From positions 1-64,000 of the forward strand of contig NZ_JFZG01000025.1 of the NCBI RefSeq assembly GCF_000607165.1: DNA of 64,000 nt, in the 5' to 3' direction. This document shows positions 10,001-18,521 of this stretch, piece after piece; the stretch's first letter is position 1, and every line of letters starts with the position of its first letter. Source of the DNA: Ralstonia pickettii (GTDB lineage: Bacteria > Pseudomonadota > Gammaproteobacteria > Burkholderiales > Burkholderiaceae). The notes beneath the pieces are model-generated. The model made no database searches and had not been told where the DNA came from. It saw nothing but the letters and a program-made list of their open reading frames with translations. The position numbers and the translations under genes were made by a program.

Positions 10001-10161
10001 AGGCCAGGGTTGGCCACGATGACGATCGCGTCGCGGACGGTGGTGGAGGGCTCCTCTTGCGAGGGGAAGCTAAGGAAGGCAAAGACGCCCGATACCAGAA
10101 TCAGCAGCGCAACGAAGAATGTCAGGCGGGTACTGTTGAGCGCGCTTTCGGTGAGTTTCAT
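7054..10161 (-). CDS. RND multidrug efflux pump, inner-membrane subunit
   Basis: Resistance-nodulation-division transporter of 1035 residues, the normal length for the AcrB/HAE1-like family. It has the N-terminal helix, two large periplasmic loops and twelve hydrophobic segments. The TM4 region carries LGLLVDNGIVIAEDVERR with the acidic residues of the proton relay. The start overlaps the stop of the adaptor gene (ATGA), so the two are coupled. It works as a proton-driven exporter with the adaptor at 10158 and the outer-membrane factor at 11973. The substrate class cannot be read from sequence, but the heavy-metal RND signature was not seen. Confidence 0.92.
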   Translation of the reverse strand: MKLTESALNSTRLTFFVALLILVSGVFAFLSFPSQEEPSTTVRDAIVIVANPGLPAERMEQLVARPLEERLRQLPELKHVTSTVRPGTVILQVNLRDEVRNLMPVWQRMRAKIEEARPLFPAGTLPPQINDDFGRVAIASIAVTAPGFSMSEMREPLKRLREGIYAIKGVQGVTFHGLQDERVYIEFDRTRLAGLGLGANAVLQQLHQQNVVLSGGQVVLSGLNSAVVASGEIRSLEALRDFVLAVPASAGTAPATVRLGDIAQIRVLPADPPESAAIYRGDNAVVLGVSMRSGQNIKMLGQELKERVAQLEQQLPAGFSLDFVTYQADVVEREMGNMNRVMEETIVIVMTVVVLFLGWRAGIIVGSIVPLTILATLLVMRALSIELHIVSMAAIIIALGLLVDNGIVIAEDVERRLAMGEDRKTACIRAGQTLGIPLLTSSLVIIFAFSPFFFGNTTVNEYLRPLVIVVALSLLSSWLLCLTVTPLLCYFFLKPGHHNANEPPKETGFYAGYARVIRKVLDHKGKMLAAMTVLFIGSMILLSRVPTGFLPPSERPQYQVAIELQPGSDARRTQAVVRDLSHWLSDKKANPEVTTSIGYVADGGPRVVLVLNPPLPASHVGYFTVSVQSAKDVAPMIERTRQWMAQRYPDVRVDAKRFSRSTNDAGMVAYRISGPDETVLRDIGSKIEGVLRPLPGMVQVRNDWGPRVPRVDVQIDQRKARRLGISSEDIATSLGARYTGVEVSVLRDGDTLVPLVVRGSDAERARPEDLANTLIHPASGAAPVPLSALASVSLSSEPSAIRRRDLVRTLTVEGRSTQATAQQTVDRAAPNIAKITLPPGYRIEMGAEIEEAADSNASLETYLPLAVVAMLLLFVWQFNSFRKLTLIVGIIPFAMIGVAPALLLGGEPLGFMANFGILSLAGIIVNNAVLLLERIEAELAAGKPRREAVVAAAVARLRPIVMTKLTCVAGLIPLLLFGGSLWAGMALTIIGGLLLGTLITLGLVPVLYELLFGGRLARWLEQRRSGAASGSIAHS

Positions 10162-11300
10162 TGCGCGACCCCTTCCGTTGCGCCTTGAAGCAGGGTCTGC
10201 GTCGGATGTGCTTGGGCGAGCTGGCCTTCATGCAGGAAGGCGGTGCCCGCGACGATCACACGGTCGCCGGCCGTCAGGCCTTGCGAAACCGTGACGCGGC
10301 CCTCGCGCTGCACGGCGGTGCCCGCTTGGACTGAGCGGCGTTGCAGCTTGCCGGTCTGGTCCAGCACAAAGACGGCAGCCTGGCCGGGCTTGTCGCCCCA
10401 CATGACGGCAGGCGCTGGCACGGTGATCGCGTTGGGCGCGGTGCGGTTGGCCAACTCGACCGACACGACGCCGCCGCTGCGCAGATGTTTCGAGGTAACC
10501 GCACTTTGTGGCACGCGGAAGATTGCCTGCACCAGCGAGCCGTTGTCGCTGCGGGCGGACAACCGCTCCAGTGCAAGCGGGAATGACTCGGAGTCGCTCT
10601 TGCCCTGGGCGCTGTCTCCGGAAGAAAGGGTAGCGGCGACGCTGTCGGGCAACATGGCAACCACCTCCAGTGCGTTGCCGGCCTGAATCTGCAGGATGGC
10701 CTGGCCCGGCGCAACATCAGAGAAAGGCTGCGTCAGGCGTGCCACGATTTCGCCGTCAAACGGGGCAGTGATGTGGGTGAGCGCCAGGTCTCGGCGGGCC
10801 GCAGCAAGTGCGGCATCGGCTGCTGCCAGCTGACTTTGCGCAAGCTGGTGGGCGGCCCGTGCAGATTCCAGCGCCGTTTGCGAAATGATCTTGTCGCGTG
10901 CCAGCGCCTCTTGCTGCTGCAATTGGGCTCGGCGTTCCACCGCCGTTGCTGCTGCGGCGGCACGGTCGGCTTCTGCCTTGTTCAGGCGCCAGCGGGCTGG
11001 AGACTCGTCCAGCCGTGCAAGCACCTGGCCCGCACGCACCCGGTCACCCACCTCGACGGGAATGGCGACCACTCGCCCGGCGGCCTCGAAGCCCAGGTCA
11101 CTGCGCTGGCGTGCCCGCAGCGTGCCGACGAAGCTGTCGGCGGATGCTCGGGCCTTGACCGCGCCGACGACTTCGACCTTGACCGGCTTGGGCGGTGCAG
11201 CCACCGGTGTGGCGGATGGGGTGCAGGCGCTCATGGCGAATGCTGACACCACGGCCGCAAGAGCCGTGAGCCCGGCGATGGGCTGGAAATGGGTACACAT
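10158..11300 (-). CDS. RND efflux periplasmic adaptor (membrane fusion lipoprotein)
   Basis: Membrane fusion protein of 380 residues. The N-terminus is a lipoprotein signal with the lipobox SAC near residue 25, then a Pro-rich linker. It is followed by a lipoyl/barrel-sandwich domain (VGDRVRAGQVLARLD), an Ala- and Gln-rich alpha-hairpin, the second lipoyl half (ITAPFDGEIVARL) and a beta-barrel domain. It bridges the inner-membrane pump and the outer-membrane factor. The gene follows the TetR gene at 11336 by 35 bases and overlaps the pump start. Confidence 0.91.
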   Translation of the reverse strand: MCTHFQPIAGLTALAAVVSAFAMSACTPSATPVAAPPKPVKVEVVGAVKARASADSFVGTLRARQRSDLGFEAAGRVVAIPVEVGDRVRAGQVLARLDESPARWRLNKAEADRAAAAATAVERRAQLQQQEALARDKIISQTALESARAAHQLAQSQLAAADAALAAARRDLALTHITAPFDGEIVARLTQPFSDVAPGQAILQIQAGNALEVVAMLPDSVAATLSSGDSAQGKSDSESFPLALERLSARSDNGSLVQAIFRVPQSAVTSKHLRSGGVVSVELANRTAPNAITVPAPAVMWGDKPGQAAVFVLDQTGKLQRRSVQAGTAVQREGRVTVSQGLTAGDRVIVAGTAFLHEGQLAQAHPTQTLLQGATEGVAQ

Positions 11301-11335
11301 GGGACAACCTTTGAATCGAAGCGATGGGGCAGGGG

Positions 11336-11893
11336 TTAGGGCAGACCGCGCGCCAGTTCTTCCACCGTCTTGCGCATGGCGGCGCGCTGGTCGGGCGTGA
11401 ACTCGTGCAGTTGAAGGAGTTCGAGCAGCAGCAGGCCGTCCAGCGCAACCGACAGCAGTTGCGCAAGACCGGCCTTTGGGCCGTGGTCCAGTGCGTCATA
11501 GCCGCGAGCGAACAACGCCTGGACTGGCGGCAGCAAGTGCGGGTGAGCGGAGGCCGCCGACAACATATTGGCCATGAGCTGCTTCCGGCTGGCAGGCATG
11601 TCGAAGGTGAAGCTGGCCAGCTCGGCCATCTTTGCCCGTAGCGAAATCGGCTTGGCATCGTCCGGCGCTGGTACGCCGACCTGTGCGTCCAGCTCGGCCA
11701 CCATGCGCTCGACTAGGGCAGTGAGCAGATCGTCACGTGTCTTGAAGTGATAGATCAGCCCGGCTTTGGTGATGCCGACGGCATCTGCCGTCGCCTGGAT
11801 GGTGAGTTGGGTCACACCACGCTCGGCCATCAGGTCTGCTGCGGCATCGAGAATTTTGTCGCGAGAGTTGGCGGACTCATTGGGTGTTGCCAT
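11336..11893 (-). CDS. TetR-family repressor of the RND efflux operon
   Basis: A 185-residue TetR regulator: helix-turn-helix in residues about 10-55 (DKILDAAADLMAERG, then TADAVGITKAGLIYHF), C-terminal ligand-binding helices afterwards. It is the first gene of the adaptor-pump operon and is divergent from the outer-membrane factor gene. The 79-base gap between them contains a perfect palindrome overlapping both promoters, so autorepression and repression of the whole system are likely. The start is set by a GGAG about 9 bases upstream. Confidence 0.9.
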   Translation of the reverse strand: MATPNESANSRDKILDAAADLMAERGVTQLTIQATADAVGITKAGLIYHFKTRDDLLTALVERMVAELDAQVGVPAPDDAKPISLRAKMAELASFTFDMPASRKQLMANMLSAASAHPHLLPPVQALFARGYDALDHGPKAGLAQLLSVALDGLLLLELLQLHEFTPDQRAAMRKTVEELARGLP

Positions 11894-11908
11894 GGCATCT
11901 CCTCGTGT

Positions 11909-11956
11909 TTGAACTTTACTATACGTATAGTATAGTTAAAGAAATCAACTCGTCAA
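11909..11956. promoter_or_regulatory. Divergent efflux promoters with 16-bp TetR operator
   Basis: A perfect palindrome, TACTATACGTATAGTA, spans 11917-11932. On the plus strand TTGAAC (11909-11914), 16 bases, then TATAGT (11931-11936) form a promoter for the outer-membrane factor. On the minus strand TTGACG (11956-11951), 16 bases, then TATACT (11934-11929) form the promoter for tetR-adaptor-pump. The palindrome overlaps both -10 elements and lies between the -35s, so one bound TetR dimer could silence both directions. Confidence 0.82.
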
Positions 11957-11972
11957 TGCCCGGAGCTATTGC

Positions 11973-13385
11973 ATGCACCCCCTGATTTCTTCCGCTGCCC
12001 CCGTATTTCGTCGCGCCACGCGCCAGACGCTGCTCGGCGCAGCGGTGCTCACTCTGATTGGATTGGCCGGCTGCGCCACGGCCCCGGTGGGCTCCGCGCC
12101 GGCGGCAACCGCCGTCAACGTGCCTAGCCAGTGGAGCGAAAGCGCAATCCCCATCCAAGGTGTCGTGGCTGCCGAGTGGTGGCGCGACTTTGGTAACAAT
12201 GAACTGAATACGCTGATTGATACCGCCCTCAAATCAAACCGAGACCTGAAGATCGCCGCCGCGCGGCTGGCCCAGGCGCGCGCACTGACCGATGGGGCAC
12301 AGGCTGAGCGCCGGCCGCAGCTGGGCGCTGTGGCAGGGGCACAACGCGGCCGGGAAACGGGTATCGATCCGCGTGCTGAGCGTAGTTTCGCCGGCCTGCG
12401 CGCGAGCTGGGAAATCGATGTCTCCGGCCGAGGGGCTTTGGCGATCGACGCCGCCGAGGCCGACGCACAAGCCGCCTCCCAGGCGTTACGAGCAACCCAG
12501 ATCGCGCTGGCGGCCGATGTGGCAACCGCCTATTTCGAGTTGCAGACGCTTGCGCACCGCGTGGCGTTGAACCGTGAGGCGATTGCCGTTGCGCAGCGCC
12601 AGGTCGAAGTGGTTCGCCGCAAGTTCGACGCAGGGCAGGCGACGTCGGTCGATGTGGACCGCTGGCAGGCAGAGCTGGCGCAGGAGCAAGCCGCTACCGA
12701 GCAGTTGGATGGTTCTCGGCGGATACGTCATCGACAACTGGCCGTGTTGTTGGGCGTGAGTGAAGCGCCGGCGTTGAACTTGCAGGCGACCGCCACCGTG
12801 CCGCAGCCGCCGGCGACTTTGCTGCCTGGCGAACTGCTGGAGCGCCGCCCGGACGTCTTGCGTCAAGCTCGCGCGCTGGATGCTGCGCTGGCACGCGTGG
12901 GTGTAGCGCGTCGAGAGGTCTACCCCCGACTGCAGATTGAGTGGGCCAACACGCGTGAACGGACGGCGATCGTTGGCCAATCCGCGTCTCCGCAGGTGGT
13001 ATTGGGTTACGGCGTTTCGCTGACGTTGCCGATCCTGGACGGCGGGCGTATCCGCGCCAACATCGCGGTCAACGAGGCTAAGGCCAATGAGGCAATGGCC
13101 GAGTATGAAAAGGCCATGCTGGCCGCACTGTCGGACGCCGAGGTGGCCTTGGCACAGTGGTCCACCTCGGAAGCCTCTTTGACCAAGTGGCAGCAGGCGC
13201 AGGCTGCGGGCGAAACTGCGGCACAGCGCGCGGAACGGCTGTTCGATGCCGGCCTGGCAGATGCGAGCTCGGTATTGGATGCACGGCGCAGCTACCTGCG
13301 CGCGCAGGATGCCGTCAGCCAGGCGGAAGGCGCGCGTTGGACGGCTGCCGTGGGCCTGCGCCGCGTGTTTGCCGGCGCGGTTTGA
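11973..13385 (+). CDS. RND efflux outer-membrane factor lipoprotein (OprM/NodT family)
   Basis: Outer-membrane channel of 470 residues with a lipoprotein signal (lipobox LAGC near residue 34). It has the two repeated helical OEP domains, with typical motifs such as NRDLKIAAARLAQARA early on and LPILDGGRIRANIAVNEAKANEA in the second repeat. It completes the tripartite pump whose other parts are encoded divergently. The length is normal for the family. Confidence 0.92.
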   Translation: MHPLISSAAPVFRRATRQTLLGAAVLTLIGLAGCATAPVGSAPAATAVNVPSQWSESAIPIQGVVAAEWWRDFGNNELNTLIDTALKSNRDLKIAAARLAQARALTDGAQAERRPQLGAVAGAQRGRETGIDPRAERSFAGLRASWEIDVSGRGALAIDAAEADAQAASQALRATQIALAADVATAYFELQTLAHRVALNREAIAVAQRQVEVVRRKFDAGQATSVDVDRWQAELAQEQAATEQLDGSRRIRHRQLAVLLGVSEAPALNLQATATVPQPPATLLPGELLERRPDVLRQARALDAALARVGVARREVYPRLQIEWANTRERTAIVGQSASPQVVLGYGVSLTLPILDGGRIRANIAVNEAKANEAMAEYEKAMLAALSDAEVALAQWSTSEASLTKWQQAQAAGETAAQRAERLFDAGLADASSVLDARRSYLRAQDAVSQAEGARWTAAVGLRRVFAGAV

Positions 13386-13427
13386 TAGGAATATGGGGCA
13401 GCTTTTTCGCCAATCAGGAGGCTGCGC

Positions 13428-13979
13428 ATGAGCCAGGCACAAGCGTCCGAAGATCGGCAACTCCGTTTTGAGGCATGCCGCTTCGCGATCGATACGTTCG
13501 TGAAGATCCACCTGGAACATATCGAGGGCGCAAGACTGCTGCTCACAAGCCATCTGCGCATGATGTTCACGCTATCGCTCGGGGCACTGGCAGGATTGAT
13601 CACGCTGTATGCGTCGATCCTGCGCTTTGGCGCCGTCGACCTTCACGCCGCTGGCAGCATGGTGCGCGTGGGCTTTGCGATGGCGGCGGTTACGTCCATG
13701 GTGGCATCGGCGCTGCTGTCCGCCGCATGCCTGCAGCGTGCTAGTGCCGATGCGGCTCAGCTCCTGCGCGATCCGTTTCCAGATACGGACAACGCGTTGA
13801 CGAACATCTTCGATGCAGTCGATGCGAACGAGCGCCAGATCCTGCAGTCAGTGAATCGGGCATTGGAGACGCGTGTGGCACGGCACCCCGGGTTCGATGC
13901 CAACACGCGCACCCCGACCGTACTGCTGGTGGTCGGGGTTGTCATGGCGGGGCTGTCGTTCTTTGAGGCTACTGTCTGA
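13428..13979 (+). CDS. Small membrane protein of unknown function
   Basis: A 183-residue protein with an amphipathic N-terminal region, two hydrophobic segments around residues 45-65 and 80-105, a soluble middle part and a third hydrophobic segment near the C-terminus (VLLVVGVVMAGLSFFEATV). A GGAGG lies 8 bases before the ATG. I do not recognise the family. It follows the outer-membrane factor by 42 bases and could be co-transcribed with it. Confidence 0.7.
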   Translation: MSQAQASEDRQLRFEACRFAIDTFVKIHLEHIEGARLLLTSHLRMMFTLSLGALAGLITLYASILRFGAVDLHAAGSMVRVGFAMAAVTSMVASALLSAACLQRASADAAQLLRDPFPDTDNALTNIFDAVDANERQILQSVNRALETRVARHPGFDANTRTPTVLLVVGVVMAGLSFFEATV

Positions 13980-14015
13980 GTGGCCGATCGATGTTTTCGG
14001 AGTGCTGCCCCGCGA

Positions 14016-14288
14016 TCAGCGCGGGCGACGCGCGGCATCCGCCGTCGGCTTCCAGTGCAGGACACCGAACAGCAGCGTCAGCAGCACGCTATCGAACAGC
14101 GGTCCCTTGTGCAGGGCCACCTTTCGGAAGCAGATCAGCACTTCAAGCGCATGCACGGCGAGCAGCACCGCAGCCGCGACACGCACCCAGTGGACGGCGT
14201 CCGGCGCCAGCGGCAGCGCCGTCAGGTAACTGCCGGCTGCGACGCCATACACAAAGAGCAGCAGCAACTTGCTAGCGACGGTGAACAC
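14016..14288 (-). CDS. DUF1145 family membrane protein
   Basis: Small membrane protein of about 90 residues with three hydrophobic segments. The C-terminal half (HALEVLICFRK followed by LLTLLFGVLHW) is typical of DUF1145 proteins such as E. coli YhhL. I chose the GTG at 14288, preceded at 8 bases by GGAG; the longer frame upstream would overlap the acyl-CoA ligase. It is the last gene of the minus-strand catabolic operon. The function is unknown. Confidence 0.68.
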   Translation of the reverse strand: MFTVASKLLLLFVYGVAAGSYLTALPLAPDAVHWVRVAAAVLLAVHALEVLICFRKVALHKGPLFDSVLLTLLFGVLHWKPTADAARRPR

Positions 14289-14329
14289 GGTGGAATCTCC
14301 AGAGGTGGATGCGGATTGTGCCCATCGGC

Positions 14330-16021
14330 TCAGCTTGCGGTACTTGCAGCCTTCGCGGCTTCCTGCTCCTGAAGCTCGCGCCACATGATCTTGCCGGTGC
14401 CCGATTTTGGCAGTGACGCGACAAATTCAACAATGCGTGGTGCCTTGTAGGCCGCCATGTTCTCGCGGGACCACGTGATGATGTCGTCTTCGGTCACGGC
14501 CGGCGCATGCCGTGCATTGCGCACGACGAACGCTTTCACCGTCTCGCCCCGATGCGCGTCGCGCGCGGCAATCACGCAGACTTCCTGGATGGCAGGGTGG
14601 TAATACAGCATGGTCTCCACCTCGGCCGGCCACACTTTGTAGCCCGACGCGTTAATCATCCGCTTCAGACGATCCGCCATGAAGAAATAGCCCTCCTCGT
14701 CCATTCTGGCGAGGTCGCCGGTACGCAGAAAGCGCTTGCCGTCGATTTCGATGAACGCTTCGCGCGTGGCTTCCGGATTGCGCCAATAGCCTTGCATCAG
14801 CTGCGGGCCGTGCGTCACGATTTCGCCGGTCTCGCCTTGCGGCAATGCTTCGAGTGTCTGCGGGTCGATGATCCGGGCATCGACATCGAACATGGGAATG
14901 CCGAGGCAATTCGGCTTCGGCCGGTGCGGCGGGTTGATGTGCGTCGGGGCGATCGTCTCCGACAAGCCGTAGCCTTCGATGTACTCGATGCCGGTCTTGT
15001 CGTGCAGTTTCTTGGCGACGGCGTCCGGCATCGCCGCGCCGCCACCGGCCACCACACGCAGGCTCGACAGGTCATAGTCATCGAGCTTCGAGTTCGAAAG
15101 AAAATCGATGGCCATTGTTGAAATGGACCACCAGTCCGTCACACGGTGATGCTCGATCGCGTGCGCGGCTGCATCACGATCCCAGCGTGGCAGTACGACG
15201 ACGGTTGCGCCGCTGAAGAGCGGCGCGTTCAGCCCACTCTGCATGCCCGTCACATGAAACAGCGGCAGTACCGACAGCAGGATTGAGTTCTGCGTGCCGC
15301 TCGCCCAGTTGACCACGCCGAGCGCCGTGCACATCGCGCTGCGATGCGTGTGCATGCATCCCTTCGGCTTGCCCGTCGTGCCCGACGTATACGGCATCAC
15401 GCAGAGGTCGTCCGGCCCTGCGGTCAGCGGCCCTGGCGCAACGCGCGCATCCAGCATGTCGCTCCAATGCGTGACGCCAATGCGGTCACCACCGTCGATA
15501 TGGCGTGGCGCGCTGACGAACTCCGGCGGCGTGATGCTGGATGGCCGCTTCAGATAGTCGCTGTACGTCGCGACGATGGTGTGCGCAAGCTGCCCGTCGG
15601 CATCGTCGGCGAGCGGCGCGATGCGTTCGTATAAATCCTGCGCCACGAAGGCGGTGCGTGCACCGCTGTCCTCGACGTAGTGACGAAGCTCGTCCGTCAT
15701 GTTCATCGGATTGATGGGTACGACGACGGCGTTGGCGCGCAGGATGCCGTAATAGGCGAGCATCCATTGCGGGCTGTTCTGCATGTACAGCAACACGCGG
15801 TCTCCGGCCTTCACGTTGCAGCGTTGCTGCAGATACCCGGCAATCCGTTCGGTCTCGTCCTTGAACTCCGCAAACGTGATCGGCGTGTCGTAGAAGACGA
15901 TGAACGGCTTGTCCGGATAGCGGGCCGCCGAAACCTCCGCGTTGAAGTACAGATTGGTCGCGGGCAGGGTCAGATGACGGGGAAGGTGCGCTGGCCAGTG
16001 CGCGGAGGTTTCCGGGGGCAT
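14330..16021 (-). CDS. Acyl-CoA ligase (AMP-binding, long-chain fatty acid type)
   Basis: Adenylate-forming ligase of 563 residues that activates a carboxylic acid as acyl-AMP and then acyl-CoA. The P-loop motif reads YTSGTTGKPKGCMHTH, the A5 motif GYGLSETIAPTH, the A7/A8 region LRTGDLARMDEEGYFF and DRLKRMINASGYKVWP, and the catalytic Lys lies in PKSGTGKIMWREL. The ATG at 16021 has a GGAG upstream; an open extension to 16378 is antisense to the next gene and is not used. In the operon it probably activates the acid released by Baeyer-Villiger cleavage and aldehyde oxidation. Confidence 0.9.
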   Translation of the reverse strand: MPPETSAHWPAHLPRHLTLPATNLYFNAEVSAARYPDKPFIVFYDTPITFAEFKDETERIAGYLQQRCNVKAGDRVLLYMQNSPQWMLAYYGILRANAVVVPINPMNMTDELRHYVEDSGARTAFVAQDLYERIAPLADDADGQLAHTIVATYSDYLKRPSSITPPEFVSAPRHIDGGDRIGVTHWSDMLDARVAPGPLTAGPDDLCVMPYTSGTTGKPKGCMHTHRSAMCTALGVVNWASGTQNSILLSVLPLFHVTGMQSGLNAPLFSGATVVVLPRWDRDAAAHAIEHHRVTDWWSISTMAIDFLSNSKLDDYDLSSLRVVAGGGAAMPDAVAKKLHDKTGIEYIEGYGLSETIAPTHINPPHRPKPNCLGIPMFDVDARIIDPQTLEALPQGETGEIVTHGPQLMQGYWRNPEATREAFIEIDGKRFLRTGDLARMDEEGYFFMADRLKRMINASGYKVWPAEVETMLYYHPAIQEVCVIAARDAHRGETVKAFVVRNARHAPAVTEDDIITWSRENMAAYKAPRIVEFVASLPKSGTGKIMWRELQEQEAAKAASTAS

Positions 16022-16068
16022 GTTTCGACTCCAAACTTCACGTGGGTAATAGACAGCGAGACAGGGTG

Positions 16069-16785
16069 TTAAGCCCGGGCGGCATTCGGCACGGCAAGCG
16101 TCGGCGCGCGACGCATCAGTTGCCAGCCGAAAATCAGCATCCAGATCGGCAGGGCGAGGACGGCGATGGTCTCGCCCGCATCTGCGATCGAAGCAAGGCT
16201 GGGGAAGAAGCCGAACACGAAATAGCACCCGAAGCCCCAGCCGACGATATGGAGAAGGAACGATCCGCGCCAGCCCGCTTTTTTGAGCAGTCTTCCGGCA
16301 ATCGGTGTCCAGAAGAACACGAGCGGGCCTTCCACCCACCAGAACCCGCTTTGCGTGGCATTGGCGATGGCGGTCCACACGGCTGCCGCTGCAACTTTCG
16401 CGCCGTCTTCCCCGCTGGCATATACATGGGCGAGCGGATGGATGGTCGACAACTGGAGCACCGCCCCAGCGATGCCGCAGACGATATAGACCGCGATGGC
16501 GATGGCGATCATTTCGCGGAGTGCCCCAAGCTCTTCACGAAACGTGTGCAGGAAGTAGCCGCCAATGGCCACGAACGGCAGATAGAAGCCCAGCACGTCG
16601 GCCAGCATCCACCAGCGGAACAGGTCACGCGCTTGCGCCGGCAAGGCCAGCATTGCGGGGCCGTGAGGCACCATTTCGATGTCGCCGCCCGTGACGACCA
16701 CCGACAGGGCGATGGTGGCGCAAGCCGCGAGACCGCCAAGGATGGCGCTCCAGGCCGTGAACCTGGCTGCGTTATACGAGTTCAT
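16069..16785 (-). CDS. Polytopic membrane protein of unknown function
   Basis: A protein of about 238 residues with six or so hydrophobic segments (FTAWSAILGGLAACATIALSV first, LALPIWMLIFGWQLM last). The ATG at 16785 is 10 bases from GGAG; alternative starts lie at 16791 and 16794. I do not recognise a family with certainty; it resembles DUF4386-like predicted membrane proteins in layout. It sits between the GMC dehydrogenase and the acyl-CoA ligase and may help with uptake or stress tolerance for a hydrophobic substrate. Confidence 0.7.
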   Translation of the reverse strand: MNSYNAARFTAWSAILGGLAACATIALSVVVTGGDIEMVPHGPAMLALPAQARDLFRWWMLADVLGFYLPFVAIGGYFLHTFREELGALREMIAIAIAVYIVCGIAGAVLQLSTIHPLAHVYASGEDGAKVAAAAVWTAIANATQSGFWWVEGPLVFFWTPIAGRLLKKAGWRGSFLLHIVGWGFGCYFVFGFFPSLASIADAGETIAVLALPIWMLIFGWQLMRRAPTLAVPNAARA

Positions 16786-16808
16786 ATGCATCAATCTCCA
16801 GGGATACC

Positions 16809-18491
16809 TCAGGTGTTTGCGTGACGGACTTCTTGGTGATGGATCGCGGACTGCGCGGCGGAGGTTTGCGCCTCTTCGCGCATGCCGGGCGTGACACGGC
16901 TGACACCGCGGATCAGATCGACGGCCTTCTCACCGATCATGATGGTGGGTGCGTTGGTGTTGCCGCCGATCAGGGTCGGCATGATCGACGCGTCGACAAC
17001 ACGCAGCCCGTCCAGGCCGTGCACGCGCAGTTGTGGGTCGACTACGGCCATCTCGTCCTGGCCCATGCGGCAGGTGCCGACGGGGTGATAGACGGTATCG
17101 GTGCGCTGCCGCAGGACTGCGCGGATGTCGTCATCGGTCTTCACGTGTGGGGTGAAGAGGTCGCGCGTGGCCCACTTGGCCAGTGCGGGCGCCTGCATGA
17201 GCCGGCGCGTGATCTTGAAGCCGGCCACCATGTCTTCGACATCGCGCGGGTCATCGAAGAAGGCCGGGTCGATGAGCGGTGCGGCGAGCGGATCGTTACT
17301 ACGCAGCGTGACCGCGCCCCGGCTGTGCGGACGCAGCAGGCAGACGTGGCACGAGAACCCATGGCCCAGGCGCATGCAGCGCGCGTGGTTGTCCACCATC
17401 GCCACCACGAAATGCAGCTGGATGTCGGGTGCCTCGAGTTCGGGGCGTGTCTTCAGGAAGCCGCCACCTTCGGCGAAGTTCGTCGTCAGCATGCCGCGCC
17501 GCTCGCGGCGGAAACGCAGGATCTCGCCCAGCATGCGCACACCGCCGCGAAGTGAGACGCCAATTGTGTCGAGACTGCGTGCGCTGTAGCCGAAGACGAA
17601 GTCGGGATGGTCCTGCAGATTGCGCCCCACGCCCGGCAGATGCTGCACGGCCTGGATGCCCACGCGTGCAAGCTCCTGTGCTGGCCCCACGCCAGACAGC
17701 ATCAGCAACTGCGGCGTCTGGAGCGCACCTGCAGCCAGCACCACTTCGCGCCGCGCGCGCAGTGTGCGTACCGTGCCGTTCTGCAGCACCTCCACGCCAA
17801 CGGCGCGCTTGCCTTCGAACAGGATGCGGCGGACTTGCGCGTGGGTTTCGACCGTAAGATTGGCGCGTCGGCCGATATGCGGGTGCAGATACGCACGCGC
17901 CGCGCTCCACCGTTCCCCCTGCTTCTGCGTGACCTGGTAGATGCCGATGCCTTCCTGTTGCGCGCCGTTGAAATCGTCCGTGAGCGGCAGGCCCGCCTGG
18001 CGGGCGGCTTCCAGATAGCGTGCCTGGAAGGGATTGTCGGTGCGCAGGTCGCTGACATTCAGCGGGCCGTTGCGGCCGTGCCATGTGTTGTCGAAGCGTT
18101 CGTTGTGCTCGCTGAGGCGGAAGTAGGGCAGCACGTCGTCATACGACCAGCCGCCGTTGCCCAGCGACGCCCAGTGATCGTAATCGCTGCGGTGGCCGCG
18201 GATGTAGACCATCGCGTTGATGGCAGAGGAACCGCCCAACATCTTGCCGCGAGGCTGGTAGCCGATGCGCCCACCAAGCCCGGCCTGCGGCACGGTATCG
18301 AATGCCCAGTTATTGAGACGGGTTGGCACCATGGCGACCGCGCCCGCCGGGACCTTGACCATCATGCCGTCGCCATGCCCCCCTGCCTCGAGCACGCAAA
18401 CCGAGATGTTCGGGTCTTCGGACAGCCGGCCCGCGACCACGCAGCCGCCCGAGCCGCCGCCGACGATGATGTAATCGAATTGTTGATTCAT
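16809..18491 (-). CDS. GMC-family FAD alcohol dehydrogenase
   Basis: Glucose-methanol-choline oxidoreductase of 560 residues. The N-terminal FAD motif GGGSGGCVVAGRLSED is at about 11-26, GMC signature 1 reads GKMLGGSSAINAMVYIRG, signature 2 reads AGALQTPQLLMLSGVGP, and the C-terminal catalytic His is in YHPVGTCRMG. The start at 18491 gives the usual MNQQFDYIIVGGG N-terminus. The operon context suggests oxidation of an alcohol to the ketone used by the Baeyer-Villiger enzyme, or of the alcohol released by the hydrolase. Confidence 0.9.
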   Translation of the reverse strand: MNQQFDYIIVGGGSGGCVVAGRLSEDPNISVCVLEAGGHGDGMMVKVPAGAVAMVPTRLNNWAFDTVPQAGLGGRIGYQPRGKMLGGSSAINAMVYIRGHRSDYDHWASLGNGGWSYDDVLPYFRLSEHNERFDNTWHGRNGPLNVSDLRTDNPFQARYLEAARQAGLPLTDDFNGAQQEGIGIYQVTQKQGERWSAARAYLHPHIGRRANLTVETHAQVRRILFEGKRAVGVEVLQNGTVRTLRARREVVLAAGALQTPQLLMLSGVGPAQELARVGIQAVQHLPGVGRNLQDHPDFVFGYSARSLDTIGVSLRGGVRMLGEILRFRRERRGMLTTNFAEGGGFLKTRPELEAPDIQLHFVVAMVDNHARCMRLGHGFSCHVCLLRPHSRGAVTLRSNDPLAAPLIDPAFFDDPRDVEDMVAGFKITRRLMQAPALAKWATRDLFTPHVKTDDDIRAVLRQRTDTVYHPVGTCRMGQDEMAVVDPQLRVHGLDGLRVVDASIMPTLIGGNTNAPTIMIGEKAVDLIRGVSRVTPGMREEAQTSAAQSAIHHQEVRHANT

Positions 18492-18521
18492 GATGTTTCT
18501 CTCGACAAGCAACCGACGGGA

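Noticed and set aside
16022-16378. N-terminal extension of the acyl-CoA ligase
   Set aside because: The extra 119 codons overlap the upstream membrane protein gene antisense to no known domain, and the ATG at 16021 has a good ribosome site and typical N-terminus.
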